Shown here piece after piece: positions 24,711-33,618 of a stretch of DNA of 64,000 nucleotides. Location: positions 124,001-188,000 of the forward strand of contig NZ_SNYW01000007.1 in NCBI RefSeq assembly GCF_004363235.1, given 5' to 3'. Every line of letters begins with the position of its first letter. The stretch's first letter is position 1. Made by a program: the position numbers and the translations under genes. Source of the stretch: Dongia mobilis (GTDB taxonomy: Bacteria; Pseudomonadota; Alphaproteobacteria; Dongiales; Dongiaceae). Below the pieces are notes generated by a model. That model worked only from the letters and a program-made list of their open reading frames with translations. It did not search any database and was not told the origin of the DNA.

Positions 24711-25973
24711 ATGACATCGTTCAAGCCGCAGGATGATGGAAATGCCGATCTCTCGGCCCATGATTCCTTCGTCAACGGGGCACCGCACAATACCTTCGCG
24801 CGGCTCCGGCGCGAAGATCCCCTCAGTTGGAGCGAGATGAAGGGCGGCAAGGGGTTCTGGTCGCTGACGCGACATGCCGACATCCTCGACCTCAACAAGA
24901 ACTACCAGCTGTTGAGTTCCGCCCAGGGCATCCGCATGGAAGACCAGACCCATGAGGAATACATGGCCCGGCGGACTTTCCAGGAAACCGATCCCCCGGA
25001 ACACTCCCGCACCCGCGTACTGGTCGCCAAAGCCTTCTCCAAGCCGATCGTCGCCCAATTCGACCAGCAGATCCGGGCCATCTGCGATTCCATCCTCGAT
25101 CACGTGCTGGAAGCGCGCGAGTTCGACGCCACCAAGGATATCGCCCGTCAGCTGCCGATGCGCATGCTGGGGCAGATCCTCGGCACGCCTGATGCCGATC
25201 TCGACTGGCTGGTGGAGAAGGGTGACCAGCTCATTGCCAATACCGATCCCGAATTCACCCAGCATGTGCTCGACAAGGCCGATACCGATGCCTTTCGCCT
25301 GATGCCTTTCCGCTCGCCGGCGGGGGCAGAGCTTTATCAATATGCCAAGGAGCTGATGCGGGACAAGCAGAAGCGCGGCGACACCAATGGCGTCCTCCAC
25401 CTGATCCTGCAGCCAGATGCCCATGGCAACGTGATCTCGGAACTGGAGTTCCGCAACTTCTTCTGCCTGCTGGTGGCCGCGGGCAACGACACCACGCGCT
25501 ATTCCATCGCCGCCTCGCTCTATGCGCTTGCCAATCGGCCCGATCTATTGCGCCAGATTCGGGAAGGCGATGCCGCCTTGTGGGAGACCGCGCCGGACGA
25601 ATTCATCCGCTGGGCCTCGCCCACCATGCATTTCCGTCGTACCGCGACGCGCGATTTCGACTATCACGGCAAGCAGGTGAAGGCCGGCGACAAGGTGCTG
25701 TTCTGGTTCGTCTCGGCCAATCGCGATGAATCGGTGTTCGACAATCCGTTCGAGCTTGATCTTCGGCGCTCGCCCAACCGCCATGTCTCGTTCGGCCAGG
25801 GTGGGCCGCATGTCTGTCTTGGCATGTGGCTGGCCAGGCTCGAGGTCCGCATTCTGTTGCAGGAACTCGCCAAACGGATCACCGGCATCGAACAGACCGC
25901 GCCGCACGAATTCTTGCGCTCCAACTTCATCGGCGGCATCAAGCGCCTGCTGGTCCGGATCACCGTCAAATGA
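24711..25973 (+). CDS. Cytochrome P450
   Basis: A 420-residue soluble P450. The I-helix has the classical AGNDTTR proton-relay motif, the K-helix ExxR is EFIR, and the heme loop is GQGGPHVCLG with Cys369, the GGPHxCLG form common in CYP124/125/142-type and related bacterial enzymes. It shares the operon with a ferredoxin and a ferredoxin reductase 1.3 kb downstream, which would make a full three-component monooxygenase. Ring hydroxylation or O-demethylation ahead of ring cleavage are plausible roles. The start is ATG 24711 after GGGGGAGC. Confidence 0.94.
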   Translation: MTSFKPQDDGNADLSAHDSFVNGAPHNTFARLRREDPLSWSEMKGGKGFWSLTRHADILDLNKNYQLLSSAQGIRMEDQTHEEYMARRTFQETDPPEHSRTRVLVAKAFSKPIVAQFDQQIRAICDSILDHVLEAREFDATKDIARQLPMRMLGQILGTPDADLDWLVEKGDQLIANTDPEFTQHVLDKADTDAFRLMPFRSPAGAELYQYAKELMRDKQKRGDTNGVLHLILQPDAHGNVISELEFRNFFCLLVAAGNDTTRYSIAASLYALANRPDLLRQIREGDAALWETAPDEFIRWASPTMHFRRTATRDFDYHGKQVKAGDKVLFWFVSANRDESVFDNPFELDLRRSPNRHVSFGQGGPHVCLGMWLARLEVRILLQELAKRITGIEQTAPHEFLRSNFIGGIKRLLVRITVK

Positions 25974-26004
25974 ACAACAATCAAGACGTCTGGGGAGAGT
26001 GAAC

Positions 26005-27294
26005 ATGGCAAACAAGGAGAGGTTGCGGCTGCTGTTCTGCGACCATCTCAGCCTGGCGCGCGGCAAGTATCTGCCCGCGTCAAAGATCGGTGACGGGGCC
26101 TCGCGCTTCTGTCAGGGAACCTTCGCGGTCACCTATGACAAGGAGCTGGTGCCGACACCGGGTGGGACGATGATGGAGGGCTTGCCCGACATGGAGGCGG
26201 TCTACCGGGCCGCCGATATCCGCGACGGCTGGGAGCCCGGCACCAAAATCGTGCTGGCGGATCTCCATGACACCAGCGGCGCGCCGCTCGGGCTTTGTCC
26301 GCGCCTAGCCCTGAAGCGGGCAATCAGGGGCTGGGAAGACCTCGGCTATAGCCCCAAGGTCGGGCTGGAACTCGAGGCCTATGCCTTCGTCCACAATGCC
26401 GAGGGCCGCATCGTGCCCTACGAGACGCCCGGTGGCTATGTCTATGGCACCGGACCGCTGGTCGATCCCCTGCGCTTCGTCGATGCGATCTGGGAGAAGG
26501 CGACCGAAACCGGCTTCCGCATCGATTGCATGACCTCGGAATACGATTCGCCGCAATTCGAGTTCACGCTGACCTATGACGACGCCCTGAAGGCGGTCGA
26601 CGACATCTTCCTGTTCCGCCTGATGGCGCGTGAAGTGGCGCTGGATTACGGCATCATACTCACCTTCATGCCGAAGCCGATCCTGCATCTCGGTGGCAAC
26701 GGCCTGCATGTCAATTTCAGCTTCAATGACAAGGCCGGCAAGAACGCCATCGGCGATACCAATGATTCGGCGCGTCTCAGCCCTCTGGCGCGGGGCTGCA
26801 TCGCCGGCTTGATGAAGCATCATCGCGGCATGGCGGCGCTGGTGGCGCCGACGGTGAATTCCTACCAGCGCCTGCGCCCGGCCAGCCTCTCCGGCTATTG
26901 GTGCAATTGGGGTGTCGACCATCGCGGCGTCACCACGCGCCTCACCACCGAAACCGGCGCCAAGGCTCGCATCGAACACCGGATGGGTGATGCCTCGGCC
27001 AGCCCGTATACGCTGGTCGCCACCGTTTTGCAGGCCGCCCGACTCGGCTTCGTCGGCAAATACGACCTGCCGCCGGCGGAAGGCGGCGATTGCTTCGCCG
27101 AACAGGATGCCAAGGTGGGCGCCCCGGAAACGCTCGGCGAGGCACTCGAGGCGGTCAAGGCCGATGCCGAATTGAAGGCCGCCGTGGGACCGCTCCTGGT
27201 CGACAATCTGGTCGGCATCAAGGAGGTCGAGATCCAGAAGACCGCCGCGCTGGAGGGCGACGCGCTCCGCGATTATTATATCCACTATGTCTGA
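26005..27294 (+). CDS. Glutamine synthetase-like amide ligase
   Basis: A 429-residue GS-fold protein. It keeps the beta-grasp N-terminus and the catalytic barrel: LELEAYAFV (metal Glu pair), the GNGLHVNFSF block equivalent to the GS His-metal segment, and VNSYQRLRP (NSYKR equivalent). It is shorter than GlnA (about 470 residues) and lacks the GlnA adenylylation loop, which places it among gamma-glutamyl-amine or anilide ligases and other GS-like enzymes of amine catabolism. Here it may glutamylate the amine formed by the decarboxylase, with ATP. It lies between the P450 and ferredoxin genes of one operon, which is an unusual setting. Confidence 0.85.
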   Translation: MANKERLRLLFCDHLSLARGKYLPASKIGDGASRFCQGTFAVTYDKELVPTPGGTMMEGLPDMEAVYRAADIRDGWEPGTKIVLADLHDTSGAPLGLCPRLALKRAIRGWEDLGYSPKVGLELEAYAFVHNAEGRIVPYETPGGYVYGTGPLVDPLRFVDAIWEKATETGFRIDCMTSEYDSPQFEFTLTYDDALKAVDDIFLFRLMAREVALDYGIILTFMPKPILHLGGNGLHVNFSFNDKAGKNAIGDTNDSARLSPLARGCIAGLMKHHRGMAALVAPTVNSYQRLRPASLSGYWCNWGVDHRGVTTRLTTETGAKARIEHRMGDASASPYTLVATVLQAARLGFVGKYDLPPAEGGDCFAEQDAKVGAPETLGEALEAVKADAELKAAVGPLLVDNLVGIKEVEIQKTAALEGDALRDYYIHYV

Positions 27295-27309
27295 AGACGA
27301 GGCGATGTG

Positions 27310-27627
27310 ATGCCCAAAGTCACCTGGATCCAGCCTTCGGGCGAGAAGGTCACCGCCGACGTGCCGGCCGGACACAACCTGATGGAGGCGGCGGTTGCCA
27401 ACAATGTGCCGGGCGTCATCGGCGAATGCGGCGGCTGCCTCTCCTGTGCCACCTGTCATGTCTATGTCGATGCCGAATGGTCCGACCGGGCCGGACCGCC
27501 GGGCGAGATGGAGAACGACATGCTGGAGGTGACGGCGGCGGAACGGCGCGGCACCAGCCGGCTGTCCTGCCAGTTGATCGCCGGCGACGCGCTCGATGGC
27601 ATCGTACTCCACGTACCCCAGGCATAG
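27310..27627 (+). CDS. [2Fe-2S] ferredoxin, adrenodoxin/putidaredoxin type
   Basis: A 105-residue ferredoxin. The cluster ligands follow the C-x5-C-x2-C...C pattern: Cys40, Cys46 and Cys49 in GECGGCLSCATC (Cys43 is an extra cysteine), and Cys87 in RLSCQL. This type carries electrons from a flavin reductase to a P450. A GTG at 27307 directly precedes the chosen ATG at 27310. It is encoded 6 bp before the reductase gene and in the same operon as the P450. Confidence 0.94.
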   Translation: MPKVTWIQPSGEKVTADVPAGHNLMEAAVANNVPGVIGECGGCLSCATCHVYVDAEWSDRAGPPGEMENDMLEVTAAERRGTSRLSCQLIAGDALDGIVLHVPQA

Positions 27628-27633
27628 GCCGGA

Positions 27634-28854
27634 ATGGGAGGGGACGTCGTCATTATCGGTGGTGGCCAGGCGGCTGCTTCCTGTGCTGCCAAACTGCGCG
27701 CGCTGGGGTATGGCGGCACCGTCACCATCGTCGCGGCTGAGCCCGTCCTGCCCTATCAGCGTCCGCCGCTCTCCAAGAAATACGTCGCGGGGGAACTGGA
27801 GCGCGAGCGCCTGCTCATCCGTCCGGCCGATTGGTATGTCGAGCAGAATGTGAAGGTGGAGCGCGGTGTGGCAGCGAGCGCCATCGATCCGGCGCGGCGC
27901 CGGGTGTCGCTGGCCGACGGTCGCACCCTTTCCTATGACAGCCTCGTGCTCGCGACCGGCGCGCGGCCGCGCCAGCTGCCGGCCGCCATCGGCGGCGATC
28001 TTCCCGGCCTCCTCACCATGCGCGACCTGGCCGATGCCGATCGTCTGGCACCGGATCTGAAACCCGCCAGGCGCCTTCTCGTGGTAGGCGGCGGCTATAT
28101 CGGGCTGGAGGCGGCAGCCGTGGCTGCCGGGAAAGGTCTCACCGTCACGGTGATCGAGGCTGCGCCCCGCATCCTGCAGCGCGTTGCCGCCACACCGACC
28201 TCGGATTACTTCCGCGCCCTCCACCAACGCCACGGCGTTGACATCCGCGAGGGCATTTCGCTGGTGCGACTGATCGCCCGAGATGATCGGGCCGGTGGGG
28301 CCGAACTAGGTGACGGCACCACGATCGAGGCGGATATTGTCCTCGTCGGCATTGGCGTGCTGCCCAATGACGATCTTGCCCGCGCCGCCGGCCTCGGCGT
28401 CGAGAACGGCATCCTGGTGGACGGAAGCTGCCGTACCAGCGAGGCGCGCATCTATGCTGCCGGCGATTGCGCCAGCCTGCTCTGGCAGAATGAGCGCATC
28501 CGCCTGGAATCCGTGCAGAATGCCATCGACCAGGGGGAGCACGTGGCCAAGGTCATCATGGGCGAGACGGCCGATTACGACCCCCGACCCTGGTTCTGGT
28601 CCGACCAGTATGACGTCAAGCTGCAGATCGCCGGTCTCAACCGCGGCTACGATTCGGTGATCCAGCGGGCGGGCAGCCGCACCGGCAGCCAGTCGGTCTG
28701 GTATTACCGGCAGGGCCAAATGATCGCCGTCGATGCCATGAACGATGCCCTCACCTACAGCATCGCCAAGAAGGTGCTGGAAATGGGCCATTCCATCCCG
28801 CCCGAACAGGCCGGCGATGCCTCAATCGACCTCAAGCCCTGGCTGAAGGCCTGA
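27634..28854 (+). CDS. FAD-dependent ferredoxin reductase, putidaredoxin-reductase type
   Basis: A 406-residue pyridine-nucleotide-disulfide oxidoreductase-family flavoprotein. The FAD-binding GGGQAAASCAAKLR is at the N-terminus, the NAD-binding GGGYIGLEAAAV lies near residue 150, and the second FAD motif is IYAAGDCA. Length and layout match rubredoxin/putidaredoxin reductases. It should take electrons from NAD(P)H to the ferredoxin encoded 6 bp upstream and so to the P450. It is the last gene of the plus-strand catabolic operon. The next gene converges, with only 4 bp between stop codons. Confidence 0.94.
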   Translation: MGGDVVIIGGGQAAASCAAKLRALGYGGTVTIVAAEPVLPYQRPPLSKKYVAGELERERLLIRPADWYVEQNVKVERGVAASAIDPARRRVSLADGRTLSYDSLVLATGARPRQLPAAIGGDLPGLLTMRDLADADRLAPDLKPARRLLVVGGGYIGLEAAAVAAGKGLTVTVIEAAPRILQRVAATPTSDYFRALHQRHGVDIREGISLVRLIARDDRAGGAELGDGTTIEADIVLVGIGVLPNDDLARAAGLGVENGILVDGSCRTSEARIYAAGDCASLLWQNERIRLESVQNAIDQGEHVAKVIMGETADYDPRPWFWSDQYDVKLQIAGLNRGYDSVIQRAGSRTGSQSVWYYRQGQMIAVDAMNDALTYSIAKKVLEMGHSIPPEQAGDASIDLKPWLKA

Positions 28855-28858
28855 TTTT

Positions 28859-31800
28859 TCAATCCAGCTGCGCGAACCCCGCTTCCAACACCTGCATCAG
28901 GAAGTCCGCGTTCGCGCGGGTGAAGATCATGCCGGGGCGCATCTTGATGACATTGTCATGAGGTCCGTCGGTGCCGAGCAGGATGCCCTCGCGCCGGCAG
29001 AAATCGACCATGCGCGCCGCCGCCGCTGTTGCCGGTTGCTTGCTGCGGCGGTCCTTGACCAGCTCGATCCCCAGCATCAGGCCCCGCCCGCGCACATCGC
29101 CGATGATGTCGTGCCTGTCCTTGAGGCGTGTCATGCGCGCGAGCAGATCGGCGCCAAGATTCTTCGCGTTTTCCAGCAGGCGGTCGCGTTGCAGGATTTC
29201 CAGGACCTTGAGGCCGATGGCGCAGGAGACCGGATTGCCGCCGAAGGTATTGAAGTATTCCATGCCGTTATGGAAGCTCTCGGCGATCTCGCGTGTCGTC
29301 ACCAGGGCCGCCATCGGGTGGCCGTTGCCGATCGGCTTGCCCATGGTGATGATATCGGGGCTGGCCCCTTCGCCCTCGAAACCCCACATGCTCTCGCCGA
29401 CGCGGCCAAAGCCGATCTGCACCTCGTCGGCGATTACCACGGCGCCGGCTTCCCGCGCATGTTTGTAGGCGGCCGGCAGATAGCCGGGCGGCAGCACGAT
29501 CTGCCCCGCTGAACTGGGGAGCGATTCGGCAATGAAGGCGGCCGGCGGGAACCCATCTCCGGCCAACCGCGCCGCTGCGCTGGCAACTGTCGCGGCGTAG
29601 CGCGCGCCGATCTCGTGCTGCGGCCATTCATCGGGGGCGCGATAGGCATCCGGCAGCGCCGCTTCGGCGGTCGTCGCCGGCCGGCCCTGGCCGCCCTTCC
29701 GCTTGTACTTGTAGGGGCTGATTTCGATCAGCGAGGTGAGATGCCCGTGATAGCCCCAGTCGAGCGCCACGATCCCCTTGCGCCTGGTATGCGCCCGCGC
29801 CATGCGCAGCGCCAGGTCGTTGGCCTCGCTGCCGCTGCAGACGAAAGCGGCGACGGTCAAATGCGGCGGCAGGGTCGCAGTGAGTGCTTCGGCGTAGGCG
29901 ATGATGTTGTCATGGAGATAGCGGGTGTTGGTGTTGAGCGTCGCCGCCTGCCGCGCCTGGGCTTCAACGATTTCCGGATTGGCATGGCCCAGTTGCGCCA
30001 CGTTGTTGTAGCAATCGAGATAGGCGCGGCCCCGGTCGTCATAGAGGTGGACGCCCTCGCCGCGCACGATCTTCAGAGGTGTGGCATAGGAGATGGAGAG
30101 ATTTCGGATCAGCCTCTCCTTCCGCCGCGCCAGCAGTTCATCGCGGCTGCGGCCAGTCTGGGTGAGCGCTTCCGGCGGCAGGCCGGCGAAATCAACGGCA
30201 CTCGGGAACAATTCCGCCCAGACATCGCGATAGCGCGCCTCGCCGGCGCCGATCACGTCGGCGGCGGCTGTCGGGCGATAGGTGACCAGCTGCAGATGCA
30301 CATGGGATTGCCAGCCGCCATTTTCGTCATGGCGGCCCATCCAGCCCACCACATCGCCTGCGGCGAGCACCTGCCCGATCTTCACCGCCTTGGCGCTGGC
30401 GGCGCTGAGATGACCCCAGAGCGAACAAAAGGCGAGGCCCGGCCGGATCTCATGCTCCAGCAGGATCGCATGGCCGTAATCCAGCGGCAGGTCGGTCACA
30501 TAGATGTCGATGACGCGACCGGCAAGCGGCGTCCTTACCGCACTTCCGGCCGGCAGGAAGAAATCGAGGCCGACATGCAATGACCGCCATTCGCCCGGCC
30601 TGAATTTCGATCTGAAGCCATCGGCGGTGTAGACCGGCCGGTCCTCGCCCCAGGGACCCAGGCCAAGCTCCGCGTCGCCCGCTATCTCGGCCCACAGCTT
30701 CTCGGCCACCAACGGTTCGCGCCTTGCCGAGGCGATGGCAATGGGGTGCGTCGGATCGCCGAACGGCACCAGCGCCTTGACCTGGCGCGCGACCGGCTTG
30801 TCGAGAATGGGCGCAAGCGAGCGGCGATTGTCGCGCAGCCACTTGATGACGGCACGCGCTCCGGGGGCGGCCTCGAAGCCGCAGGCCTGGCGCAGGATGG
30901 CGGTGGCGATCACCGGATCCATGGCCCGGAGGCGGGCCAGCATCTCCCAGGCCGGCACCTCGCTGATGGCGAGATAGGCATTGTCCTTGGCCCGCTCGCG
31001 CCGTGCCGCCGACATGGTGACACTGATGACGAGGCGTGCGGCGACAAGGTCGAACAGCAGATCGACTTCCTCCGGCTGCAGCGGATTGACGGCATGGAAG
31101 GCGGCCGCCAGCGTCCCGATATCGTCGATCGGCGCCGGCCGTTCCATGGCGGCGTAGGCTGCGGCCACCGCCACCTCGTTGATGAGCGGGCTCAGGATCG
31201 CATCGCCGAAATCGATCAGGCCGGTGAGGACGGACGATCCTTCCGCCGCCACCAGCACGTTGTAGTCATTGGCATCGCCGTGGATCACCTGGGCGCGGCA
31301 GCGTTTCAGCGCCGGCGCCACGATCCGGTCGAAGCGGCCGAGGAAATACTCCAGCATCTCGCGCTGCCGGGGGTCGGTGACATGGGCGAGGCGAATCCTC
31401 GACTTCCCCGTCTGGACCAGATCCCAGTCAAAATCGCGGATGGCGCCGACATGGGCAAAACCACGCAAGGCCAGGGTGAGCCGCCCCAGCATCGAGCCCA
31501 ATCCGGCGATGGCGGCCTCGTCCCGCGCCCCCTTGGCGAAGGGAACGCCCGGCAGATAGCTCACCACGCGTACGAAATGTGGCGCGCCATCCGGGCCCTG
31601 GCAGGAACCCAGCATCCGCCCGTCGCATGTGGGAAGCAGAACGGGCAACGGCAGGTCGGCGTCGATGCTGGCGGCATGGTCCAGCAGTTTCACCTGGAAA
31701 TCGAGCGCCGCCAGATCCTCCGCGGCATTGGCGATCTTCACCACCCACTGCCTGCCGTCATCCGCGGCGAGACGGAAATTCTGGTCGCGTTCGCTGTCGA

Positions 31801-31897
31801 GCGGCGTCAGCACGCCCTTCATTCCATAGAGATCCGCGACAATGGCGGCGACTTGCGGCTGTGGCAGGGTTGGTGGCAGGCGATGCAGGACTGACAT
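28859..31897 (-). CDS. Three-domain fusion: APH-type kinase, M23 peptidase-like domain, class III aminotransferase/phospho-lyase
   Basis: A 1012-residue protein. Residues about 20-350 form an aminoglycoside-phosphotransferase-fold kinase with the catalytic HGDANDYNVLV (near 205) and the DFGD metal motif (near 230). Residues about 435-560 are an M23-like domain keeping HVGLD and HVHLQ zinc motifs. Residues about 590-1012 are a class III aminotransferase-fold PLP enzyme with VIADEVQIGFG and the PLP lysine in MGKPIGNGHP (near 854). Kinase plus AGXT2L-type phospho-lyase pairs act on hydroxylysine or ethanolamine: the hydroxyl is phosphorylated, then phosphate and ammonia are eliminated. A hydroxylated amine or amino acid is thus the likely substrate. 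No signal peptide, so the M23 domain is probably not a cell-wall hydrolase. The last gene of the RraA-DapA operon. Confidence 0.9.
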   Translation of the reverse strand: MSVLHRLPPTLPQPQVAAIVADLYGMKGVLTPLDSERDQNFRLAADDGRQWVVKIANAAEDLAALDFQVKLLDHAASIDADLPLPVLLPTCDGRMLGSCQGPDGAPHFVRVVSYLPGVPFAKGARDEAAIAGLGSMLGRLTLALRGFAHVGAIRDFDWDLVQTGKSRIRLAHVTDPRQREMLEYFLGRFDRIVAPALKRCRAQVIHGDANDYNVLVAAEGSSVLTGLIDFGDAILSPLINEVAVAAAYAAMERPAPIDDIGTLAAAFHAVNPLQPEEVDLLFDLVAARLVISVTMSAARRERAKDNAYLAISEVPAWEMLARLRAMDPVIATAILRQACGFEAAPGARAVIKWLRDNRRSLAPILDKPVARQVKALVPFGDPTHPIAIASARREPLVAEKLWAEIAGDAELGLGPWGEDRPVYTADGFRSKFRPGEWRSLHVGLDFFLPAGSAVRTPLAGRVIDIYVTDLPLDYGHAILLEHEIRPGLAFCSLWGHLSAASAKAVKIGQVLAAGDVVGWMGRHDENGGWQSHVHLQLVTYRPTAAADVIGAGEARYRDVWAELFPSAVDFAGLPPEALTQTGRSRDELLARRKERLIRNLSISYATPLKIVRGEGVHLYDDRGRAYLDCYNNVAQLGHANPEIVEAQARQAATLNTNTRYLHDNIIAYAEALTATLPPHLTVAAFVCSGSEANDLALRMARAHTRRKGIVALDWGYHGHLTSLIEISPYKYKRKGGQGRPATTAEAALPDAYRAPDEWPQHEIGARYAATVASAAARLAGDGFPPAAFIAESLPSSAGQIVLPPGYLPAAYKHAREAGAVVIADEVQIGFGRVGESMWGFEGEGASPDIITMGKPIGNGHPMAALVTTREIAESFHNGMEYFNTFGGNPVSCAIGLKVLEILQRDRLLENAKNLGADLLARMTRLKDRHDIIGDVRGRGLMLGIELVKDRRSKQPATAAAARMVDFCRREGILLGTDGPHDNVIKMRPGMIFTRANADFLMQVLEAGFAQLD

Positions 31898-31987
31898 GAT
31901 GGCTCGGGCCTTGGGGTGAAAAAAGCGCCCGAGTAGAGCATTCGCGGTGTGCCGTGGCAATGCCGGCCGGCGGCCGGTATCCGGCGG

Positions 31988-32917
31988 TCAGATGGCGGCG
32001 CGCTTGTCGTGCCGGGCGAGGCGGGCGAGAAGATAGTCCACTTCCGCCCGGGAGGTGCCAGTCAGGCTGCTGCCAGGTTTGCGCTGGGCATCACTGGCGA
32101 TGATACCGCGCTTTTTCAGAACGTATTTCCGTACGGCGAGGCCGATCCCCGGTTGTTGCTCGTAGCGGATGAGCGGCAGATGTGCATCGAAGAGGTCATG
32201 TGCCGCATCGCGTCGACCGTCCCGCTGCAGCCGCACCACATCAACCAGCAGTTCCGGAAAGGCGTAGCCGGTCATGGCGCCGCTGGCACCGCGCTCCATC
32301 TCGAAATCGAGGAAGAGCGCGCCATTGCCGCACAGAATCGAGACGGGACGCATGCTGCCCTCGGCCATGAAGGCTTTCAATTGAGTGATCTTGTCGAGGC
32401 CGGGCCAGTCCTCGTGTTTCACCATCGCGCAGCTTGCGTGGTTCTGGACAATAGTCCGGATCACCCGGGGCGACATGATCACGCTCAGGGCAAGAGGGTA
32501 GTCCTGGATCACGAAGGGTACGTCCATGCCGATCGCTTCCACCGCCTGGGCGTAATAGGCCAGTATCTGATCGTCACTTCTGAGATGGCTGGGTGGGGCG
32601 ATCATCACCCCGGCAGCCCCAAGATCCATGGATTCGCGCGCCAACCGGTGCATCGCCGCGAAACCGGATGCCGACACGCCGACGATTACCGGCAGACGGG
32701 TGCGGCCCAGTGCCTGGCGGATGACGGCAAGGGATTCCTCCGGTTCCAGTTTCGGCGCCTCGCCCATGATGCCAAGGATGGTGAGGCCATCCACGCCGCA
32801 CGCGACATAAAAATCGGTCAGCCGGTCTATCCCGGCAGTGTCAAGGCGACCATCGTCACGAAACGGCGTCGCCGCGATGGCAAAGACGCCCCTCGCCGAT
32901 GCCAGCTGGTTGGTCAT
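31988..32917 (-). CDS. DapA/N-acetylneuraminate lyase-family class I aldolase or dehydratase
   Basis: A 309-residue TIM-barrel enzyme of the DHDPS/NAL family. The N-terminal FAIAATPFRDDGRLD and the GIMGEAPKLEPEE loop match, and the Schiff-base lysine is in AMVKHEDWPG with the tyrosine in VIQDYPLAL. The arrangement differs from DapA itself (GIKEA), so a pyruvate-dependent lyase or dehydratase of a sugar acid or hydroxy-oxo acid is more likely than lysine biosynthesis. The ATG overlaps the stop of the RraA gene by 4 bp. The kinase/phospho-lyase fusion follows 90 bp later. Confidence 0.87.
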   Translation of the reverse strand: MTNQLASARGVFAIAATPFRDDGRLDTAGIDRLTDFYVACGVDGLTILGIMGEAPKLEPEESLAVIRQALGRTRLPVIVGVSASGFAAMHRLARESMDLGAAGVMIAPPSHLRSDDQILAYYAQAVEAIGMDVPFVIQDYPLALSVIMSPRVIRTIVQNHASCAMVKHEDWPGLDKITQLKAFMAEGSMRPVSILCGNGALFLDFEMERGASGAMTGYAFPELLVDVVRLQRDGRRDAAHDLFDAHLPLIRYEQQPGIGLAVRKYVLKKRGIIASDAQRKPGSSLTGTSRAEVDYLLARLARHDKRAAI

Positions 32918-33618
32918 TCAACCTTCTTTCCGGACTCGTAGCGCGATTTGGTCTCTGCATTCATGGGATAGAGACCCGGCAGCGAGGCGCCATTCTTCAC
33001 TTCGCGCATGATCCAGGCCTCCATGCGCTCCTGCTCGACCGCCTCGGCGACCACATCGTTCAGCAGGGCCAACGGAATGAGGACGGCGCCGTCATCATCC
33101 ACCACCACGATGTCGCCGGGAAAGACGGCAACGCCGCCGCAGCCAACTGGCTCCTGCCAGCCGACGAAGGTCAGGCCAGCCACCGAGGGAGGGGCGGCGA
33201 CGCCGTCGCACCAGACCGGCAGGCCGGTTTCCAATACGCCCGCCGCGTCGCGAATGACCCCGTCCGTGACCAGCGCGGCGACGCCACGTTTCGCCATGCG
33301 CGCCGTGAGGATATCCCCGAAGACGCCGGCATCCTTGACCCCCATGGCGTCGATGACGGCCACAACGCCCGACGGCATGGCTTCGATGGCAGCCCGGGTG
33401 GATATGGGCGAGGCCCAGCTGGCCGGTGTGGCGAGATCCTCGCGCGCCGGCACGAAGCGCAGCGTGAAGGCTGGACCGACAATCCGCCCTTGTCCGGGCT
33501 TCAGCGGTCGCGTGCCGCGCATCCAGACGTTGCGCAGGCCCTTCTTCAGCAGCACGGTGGTCAGCGTCGCGGTCGAGACCTGCTGCAGCGCCTCGGCAAT
33601 GGCCTTGTCCAGGGACAT
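32914..33618 (-). CDS. RraA-family aldolase (HMG/CHA aldolase type)
   Basis: A 234-residue RraA-fold protein. The D-x20-R-D motif of the aldolase branch is exact: Asp in GDILTARM and Arg-Asp in DGVIRDAAG. This branch splits 4-hydroxy-4-methyl-2-oxoglutarate or 4-carboxy-4-hydroxy-2-oxoadipate into pyruvate plus a 2-oxo acid with a divalent metal, or decarboxylates oxaloacetate, and differs from the RNase E regulator RraA, which lacks the motif. Encoded next to a ring-cleavage operon, it could carry out the terminal retro-aldol step, for which no HpaI-type gene is visible. That link is inference. The start at 33618 follows AGGAG. Confidence 0.88.
   Translation of the reverse strand: MSLDKAIAEALQQVSTATLTTVLLKKGLRNVWMRGTRPLKPGQGRIVGPAFTLRFVPAREDLATPASWASPISTRAAIEAMPSGVVAVIDAMGVKDAGVFGDILTARMAKRGVAALVTDGVIRDAAGVLETGLPVWCDGVAAPPSVAGLTFVGWQEPVGCGGVAVFPGDIVVVDDDGAVLIPLALLNDVVAEAVEQERMEAWIMREVKNGASLPGLYPMNAETKSRYESGKKVE

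Noticed and set aside
26305-28233. A 642-codon open frame on the minus strand, antisense to the glutamine-synthetase-like, ferredoxin and reductase genes
   Set aside because: It mirrors strongly conserved genes on the other strand, has a low-complexity Arg/Gly/Asp/His-rich translation and no family features. Such frames are expected opposite GC-rich coding DNA.
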